Below are positions 62,870 to 64,000 of a DNA stretch of 64,000 nt, in pieces. Location: the NCBI GenBank assembly GCA_943788195.1, contig CALSPH010000001.1, positions 1,251,595 through 1,315,594 of the forward strand. The letters are read 5' to 3'. Within the stretch, counting starts at the first letter, position 1, and every line of letters begins with the position of its first letter. Below the pieces are notes generated by a model. That model did no database searches. It had not been told where the DNA came from and saw only the letters and a program-made list of their open reading frames with translations. The position numbers and the translations under genes are program-made. The stretch is from an uncultured Bacteroidia bacterium. Lineage in GTDB: Bacteria > Bacteroidota > Bacteroidia > NS11-12g > UBA955.

Positions 62870-63718
62870 TTAGTAATCACCTAGTGTTTCAGGTAATTGA
62901 GCCAAAGCTTGTTCCAATTGTTCATCATTTGGTGCAACACCATGCCATTTATGTGAGCCCATCATGAAGTCAACCCCTTGTCCCATATCAGTTTCCATGA
63001 TGATCACCGTGGGTTTATCAATATTTTCTGCAGCCTTTTGAGCGGATTTAACAGTGTCCAGTATATCATCCATATTATTTCCATTCATGTGCAGCACGTT
63101 CCAACCAAAACTTTCAAACTTGGCTCCCAGATCGGTGAAACCCATAATATCTAGGGTAGATCCATCAATTTGCTGTTTGTTGTCATCTACAGTAACTATT
63201 AAACGATTCAGTTTATTGTGTGCAGCAAACATGATGGCCTCCCAGTTTTGCCCTTCTTGCAGTTCACCATCTCCAACATTGCAGAACACAAAATGCGTAT
63301 CGCCATCCAATCTTTTTTGCAATGCAATGCCATTTGAAAAACTAATGCCTTGTCCTAAACTTCCTGTGGCAACGCGCACACCCGGTAAATGTTCTTCCGT
63401 AGCTGGATGCCCTTGCAATCGACTATTCAATTTCCTGAAGGTTGCCAATTCATCTACCGGAAAATATCCAGAGCGAGCTAGAACGCTATAAAATGCAGGG
63501 GAAATGTGTCCGTTTGAAAGAATAAAGACATCTTCTCCATTGCCGCTCATATTGAATTTCTCTGCATTGTGTTCCATCAATTCAAAGTACAATGCAGTGA
63601 AATAATCCGCACAACCCAATGAGCCACCGGGGTGACCGCTATTCACGGCATGAACCATACGTACAATATCTCTACGGACTTGAGAAGCGATTTCTTGTAA
63701 TTTTTCTGAACTCGGCAT
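62870..63718 (-). CDS. Transketolase N-terminal subunit
   Basis: A 282-aa protein with the pyrophosphate-binding domain of transketolase: SGHPGGSLGCADYFTALYF (27-45), the thiamine-diphosphate motif GDGELQEGQNWEA (149-161) with VDDNK (177-181), and MGQGVDFMMGSHKWHGV near the end. The gene precedes the vWA gene by one base; the vWA ATG is at 62868, immediately after the TAA of this gene. It ends short of the C-terminal half, which is coded separately at 60499. Confidence 0.92.
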   Translation of the reverse strand: MPSSEKLQEIASQVRRDIVRMVHAVNSGHPGGSLGCADYFTALYFELMEHNAEKFNMSGNGEDVFILSNGHISPAFYSVLARSGYFPVDELATFRKLNSRLQGHPATEEHLPGVRVATGSLGQGISFSNGIALQKRLDGDTHFVFCNVGDGELQEGQNWEAIMFAAHNKLNRLIVTVDDNKQQIDGSTLDIMGFTDLGAKFESFGWNVLHMNGNNMDDILDTVKSAQKAAENIDKPTVIIMETDMGQGVDFMMGSHKWHGVAPNDEQLEQALAQLPETLGDY

Positions 63719-63795
63719 GATTAAATTGTTTTAAACAAAAGTCTTGTATTTCATTCAAAATATTGGACTTTTGACTGAGCAATAGCCCACATCTT

Positions 63796-64000
63796 ATGCC
63801 CAGAATTGTAAACATTGAATTAAAGCCGCATCAGTGTATTGATCAGGAGTCCATTCGTGGGAAGATTAGAGACCGATTTAACTGTGCAAACGAGCCCATT
63901 GTGCTGCTTAAAAAGTCATTGGATGCGCGTTCGCGCAAAAACATCCATTTTAAGATACGGGCTCAAATTGGAGCAAGCGAAGAAGAGCAGTCCGACCGTG
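63796..64000 (+). CDS. FAD-dependent dehydrogenase-like protein, 5' part
   Basis: An open frame from ATG 63796 running off the window edge. It reads MPRIVNIELKPHQCIDQES and then IVLLKKSLDARSRKNIHFKI, the N-terminal pattern of the bacterial FAD-dependent dehydrogenases related to HI0933/COG2509 proteins (a ferredoxin-like N-domain with K-x-S-x-D-A-R). It diverges from tktA over about 77 bp. The catalytic and FAD regions are beyond the window. Confidence 0.65.
   Translation, partial: MPRIVNIELKPHQCIDQESIRGKIRDRFNCANEPIVLLKKSLDARSRKNIHFKIRAQIGASEEEQSDR

Overview
The window reads as chromosomal DNA of a member of the Bacteroidota, probably of the Flavobacteriales/Sphingobacteriales side. The evidence is AT-rich DNA, several secreted proteins ending in a type IX secretion (T9SS, YPNP-type) sorting domain, LytS/LytTR signalling, DUF2490, CIA30, SOUL and VPS10-type genes, and the Bacteroidota promoter box TAnnTTTG upstream of several genes. 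Two promoters (tRNA-Leu and beta-carbonic anhydrase) have a full TTG-N20-TACATTTG layout. The genus cannot be fixed from sequence alone.

Layout. 0-3 kb: lpxK (apparently starting at CTG), a frameshifted DinB-like gene, gdhA. 3-6 kb: a T9SS protein gene cut by one amber codon, a GIY-YIG gene, and a cluster of GGCTGAGC/TCGAAG intergenic repeats. 6-11 kb: mutS divergent from a SpoU-type RNA methylase, then a 700-residue secreted protein of unknown function with a His/Cys signature. 11-15 kb: a minus-strand surface polysaccharide operon (Wzz-like, O-antigen ligase-like, then a Dpp/Opp-type permease). 15-21 kb: folB-hydrolase, hutI, gamma-carbonic anhydrase, a large T9SS protein with a CxxCH motif, a TonB-domain protein. 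21-26 kb: coupled operon lepA-MFS-mobA-fdhD. 26-29 kb: beta-carbonic anhydrase/DUF2490 and a TetR-SDR pair with a palindromic operator. 29-31 kb: a three-gene LytS/LytTR operon. 31-36 kb: membrane protein, PPK2, AsmA-like protein. 36-41 kb: fdx-iscX-uvrA coupled operon, then a flippase. 41-45 kb: DUF458, 3-hydroxyacyl-CoA dehydrogenase, and a TonB-like array with a decayed middle copy. 45-50 kb: tRNA-Leu(CAA), SDR-DUF2867, SOUL, a broken T9SS gene, a fossil adenylate cyclase end, a TruA-like synthase. 50-56 kb: a VPS10/sortilin-like secreted protein, two tiny secreted peptides, a sodium/solute symporter. 56-60 kb: a gene broken by a 192-bp tandem duplication, and the operon TPR lipoprotein-CIA30-DsbA-NERD. 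60-64 kb: split transketolase (tktA, tktB) with a broken vWA gene between the halves, and the start of a FAD-dependent dehydrogenase.

Most of the window is housekeeping and envelope biology. Several operons are tightly coupled by ATGA, GTGA, TAATG or TGATG overlaps. No CRISPR array, prophage, integrase or insertion sequence was seen. The most noteworthy items are the secreted protein with a possible clan-CD-like dyad (9112-11214), the 192-bp tandem duplication, the transketolase/vWA arrangement, the decayed TonB and cyclase copies, and a recurring pattern of one-base homopolymer indels that break genes. That last pattern may reflect sequencing error rather than biology and should temper every pseudogene call made here.
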